Of a stretch of DNA of 15,738 nucleotides, positions 14,701-15,738 are shown piece by piece. How positions within the stretch are numbered: the first letter of the stretch is position 1; each line of letters opens with the position of its first letter. The position numbers and the translations under genes were made by a program. The notes under the pieces are model-generated. The model saw nothing but the letters and a program-made list of their open reading frames with translations, searched no databases and was not told the DNA's origin. The stretch is from positions 1 through 15,738 of the forward strand of contig CAIOSU010000435.1 in NCBI GenBank assembly GCA_903861055.1, in the 5' to 3' direction. The stretch is from an uncultured bacterium. GTDB taxonomy: Bacteria > Bacteroidota > Bacteroidia > Chitinophagales > CAIOSU01.

Positions 14701-14883
14701 TAAACTTGCAATAGCAACGGTATCGTCGCGCATACCATCGTAAGTAGGCAATTCTACTTGCTCTTTAGCGTATTCCTCAGCCTTTCTTTCTACACGGCCC
14801 GTGAAAAAGGTAAATGAAAGGTGATAAATACAAACTAGCAGTAGAACGATGACGAATACTCTGATTAATCCTTTAGCTTGCAT
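11734..14883 (-). CDS. secDF: Fused protein translocase subunit SecDF
   Basis: A 1049-residue fusion of SecD and SecF, the proton-driven membrane proteins that help SecYEG complete export. In order: a first membrane segment (9-28); the SecD periplasmic region starting with LGLGLDLSGGMSVTLQV (96-112); the SecD membrane block (about 565-712) with GMAVDANVIIYERIKEEL (Asp627); a linker; the SecF first membrane segment (about 742-762); GVDFQGGRSYQIRF (767-780); and the SecF membrane block (about 875-1040) with GYSLNDTVIVFDRIRE (Asp952). The fusion is typical of Bacteroidota. Unusually, residues about 282-353 of the periplasmic P1 region are a low-complexity stretch of Ser, Thr, Asp, Ala and Val with no hydrophobic core. 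The gene stands alone with its own promoter candidate and terminator. Confidence 0.97.
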   Translation of the reverse strand: MQAKGLIRVFVIVLLLVCIYHLSFTFFTGRVERKAEEYAKEQVELPTYDGMRDDTVAIASLLDALEARYLDSVYNTPVLSLGIVEYTYGELKKYQLGLGLDLSGGMSVTLQVSMDELLVAMSDNSKDPAFLAALDEARKEQLTANTDFITLFEAAYEKQANKQPLAAIFATPSNKDKIQYNNTDAQVISVIREEANAAFSKTVEIVRARVDGLGVANPNITEQTLTQRIEIELPGIKNAERARNLLQSTAKLEFWETFENAEIAPSMEDANVIVAEYKGYVSDSAKTAVDTASAVDSSLVSTDSTITNPVNDSTAVTDVVEPDTNSTLATLDDTTTEAGATTDSSALATQDAAKLRKQYPLYGTQYSLIQPNIFQTESGGYQYGQGSVIGYSYSNDRDSVDRWLNDPQVRALFPRNIKFLWSAKMIRGTSIYALHLIKTANNTDEAPLGGDDVANAERLSDQVTGLPNITMYMTSTGAQNWKRLSGANIKKSVAIVMDDRVYTAPTVQQELSSTSVITGDFDVREAEDLASIIRSGKLPAPAVIVEEAIVGSTLGAEAINAGLYSLLGGFLLVVAFMAFYYSKAGLIADLVLLLNIVFILGTLASFGAALTLPGIAGIVLTIGMAVDANVIIYERIKEELEKGKSMLTAISEGYSKSYTSIIDANITTLLTGGVLYYFGVGPIRGFALILMVGIVSSMLTAVLVSRLLMERITLNGGKMSFFTSATKSVLSTANYQFIQKRKISYIFSGAIVVLGLVSALTRGFEYGVDFQGGRSYQIRFDQTVSVNDVRASLATNLENTSTSVKTFGSESLNQLKIVTSYRVAETGSEVDSIVDTKLYESLKGFYANEPTYEQFTEEYKVAASKTGPTIAADIKSAALFATIFSLIIIFLYILLRFRKAEFAIAALITTTHDVLVLLSLFTIFKGILPFSLEIDQNFIAAVLTVIGYSLNDTVIVFDRIREYLFEYPSKKVAEVTNLAINNTLSRTIMTSFTTIIVVLMLFIFGGEVIRGFAFALLIGIGFGTYSSIFIAAPLVVDIQAYRKKKELKA

Positions 14884-14917
14884 CGATTGGGGTTAATTGG
14901 TTCTTAATTTTGGCTGG

Positions 14918-14925
14918 CAAATATA
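14918..14925 (-). promoter_or_regulatory. Candidate -7 box of secDF
   Basis: TATATTTG on the minus strand matches TAnnTTTG and lies 34 bases before the secDF ATG. The -33 position has no clear TTG, so confidence is moderate. It sits downstream of the TrkA-N relic. Confidence 0.45.
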
Positions 14926-14996
14926 AGCAAATAATTGTGGAATAGTGATGTGTAATTCTTCGGTAAATTAGTGGACAACTTTAACGCTGGTTTACT

Positions 14997-15071
14997 TCAA
15001 TTTTCGGCAAGTCTTTTAGCAAGTGATGTACCAAAACGGCCTAATCCTATCAACACGAAACTCGAATTCAT
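14997..15071 (-). pseudogene. Relic of a TrkA-N/RCK-type potassium regulator (first 24 codons)
   Basis: An ATG at 15071 opens a 24-codon frame whose product contains FVLIGLGRFGTSLAKRLAEN and then a TGA at 14999-14997. The GLGRFG dinucleotide-binding loop, followed by TSLAKRLAENG-like sequence, is characteristic of the N-terminus of TrkA/KtrA-type RCK proteins, which gate potassium uptake by binding NAD or ATP. Just past the stop another frame gives EVN, as expected after NG in the family, and then also stops, so the match ends through a small deletion or frameshift. The rest of the roughly 220-residue protein is absent. The relic begins eight bases after the T9SS cargo gene and lies upstream of secDF. 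Chance similarity is possible for so short a stretch. Confidence 0.55.
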
Positions 15072-15079
15072 CGTATTTG

Positions 15080-15738
15080 CTAGTTCTTCAGTATTTTAAT
15101 ACTGTGGGCGAAGTTAGCGTTATTCAGGTTAACCAAATACATGCCGGCAGGTAAATTATCTCCTACTATTACTTCACCAAACGGCGTTTCAACGTCCCAT
15201 TGATTTAACAAATGGCCAGTCATGTCATATATAGCTATGTTTGATTGCGACAATCCGCTTTCACCAGTAAAAAATGAAATCGACGTTTGGGTATTGAACA
15301 CCGAAGGTTTGGCAATTAAATAAGGCTCTGGGGTGGTTGCATCGGTTATGCCAGTTAGGTTTGCGCATTCAAGACCAGCATTTAGTACAGTTGTTTGGCC
15401 AGAAGTTAAACTGATGTTGGTAAATATTTGGGTGCTGCACCCTGCTCGCGTAAATCTTACATCGTACACGCCCGGTTGCCCCGTTCCGGTATAATAGTCA
15501 CCATTATAGTTGCTAACGCTGAAGTTATCGGTTCCCAAAACGTCGACCTTAACGGTATTTAGGTCGGTGTTATTGGTGGTGTTGGTTACCTTGCCCTCTA
15601 GGTAACAGGCTCTCTGGTAGTTAGGTGTAAGAACGAATAAGCCCTCTTCAATGTCGCTGGCTATAATGGTGCCAGATGGGAAATAAGTAAAAACGCCCCA
15701 ACAGCCATTAAATCCATCGCTGGCAATAAAAGGGGAGG
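15080..15738 (-). CDS. T9SS-sorted choice-of-anchor-B-like protein, 5' end outside the window
   Basis: The frame is open from the right edge to the TAG at 15080, giving 218 C-terminal residues. The first part (GFNGCWGVFTYFPSGTIIAS, then DIEEGLFVL and YQRACYLEGKV) resembles the end of choice-of-anchor-B/LVIVD-repeat surface proteins. A carboxypeptidase-regulatory-like beta domain follows (DLNTVKVDVLGTDN, then GDYYTG and GVYDVRFTRAGC). The last 80 or so residues are a type A T9SS sorting domain: PSVFNTQTSISFF, IAIYDMTGHLLNQW, LPAGMYLVNL and a final HSIKILKN. The protein would be exported by Sec, moved across the outer membrane by T9SS and attached to the surface or released. A TTG codon at 15538 is internal and not the start. 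Confidence 0.88.
   Translation of the reverse strand, partial: SPFIASDGFNGCWGVFTYFPSGTIIASDIEEGLFVLTPNYQRACYLEGKVTNTTNNTDLNTVKVDVLGTDNFSVSNYNGDYYTGTGQPGVYDVRFTRAGCSTQIFTNISLTSGQTTVLNAGLECANLTGITDATTPEPYLIAKPSVFNTQTSISFFTGESGLSQSNIAIYDMTGHLLNQWDVETPFGEVIVGDNLPAGMYLVNLNNANFAHSIKILKN

Noticed and set aside
15080..15538. A complete 152-residue gene starting at a TTG codon at 15538
   Set aside because: The frame stays open to the window edge, with residues matching choice-of-anchor-B proteins upstream of that codon, so the gene is truncated by the window.

Overview
The window looks like a stretch of chromosome from a member of the Bacteroidota (Flavobacteriia, Sphingobacteriia or Chitinophagia-like). 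The evidence is a SecD–SecF fusion, a type IX secretion (T9SS) C-terminal sorting domain, a DUF5690 membrane protein, several lipoproteins, little Shine-Dalgarno signal before most starts, and -7 boxes of the TAnnTTTG type upstream of several genes. Most of it is ordinary housekeeping and envelope content. No complete defence island, prophage, CRISPR array or insertion sequence is visible.

Layout. Positions 1-450 form a small scrambled tRNA locus on the minus strand: a decayed tRNA-Arg copy split by a 20-bp GC-rich palindrome, an intact tRNA-Arg(ACG) with a terminator, and a frameshifted GIY-YIG nuclease gene that runs off the left edge. Positions 489-2334 (minus) are a tightly packed operon: lipoprotein, short NfeD and flotillin-like FloA. 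Positions 2434-4554 (plus) are three overlapping genes: rlmH, a rhomboid protease and threonine aldolase. An unrecognised lipoprotein gene follows at 4626.

Positions 5199-6213 (minus) hold two tandem DUF1573 paralogues, each with its own hairpin terminator. Positions 6381-8551 (minus) are a PHP-family histidinol-phosphatase-like gene joined by an ATGA overlap to a DUF5690/MFS-like membrane protein. At 8819 (plus, GTG start) is a peptidoglycan-binding plus M15 peptidase protein with no signal peptide. Between it and the convergent PhoX-like lipoprotein gene (9761-11236, minus) lies a repeat tract with an 18-bp inverted repeat and a second GC-rich palindrome.

Thioredoxin (11296-11595) and the 1049-residue SecDF (11734-14883) follow on the minus strand, separated by a strong terminator. 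Upstream of secDF is a 24-codon relic that looks like the start of a TrkA-N/RCK potassium-channel regulator. The right edge carries the C-terminal part of a choice-of-anchor-B-like T9SS cargo protein.

The shared theme is the cell envelope: membrane-domain organisation (FloA/NfeD), intramembrane proteolysis, protein export (SecDF), T9SS cargo, surface phosphatase and periplasmic DUF1573 proteins. The least explained parts are the relics and repeats: the tRNA pseudogene, the two 20-bp GC-rich palindromes, the inverted-repeat tract and the TrkA-N fragment.
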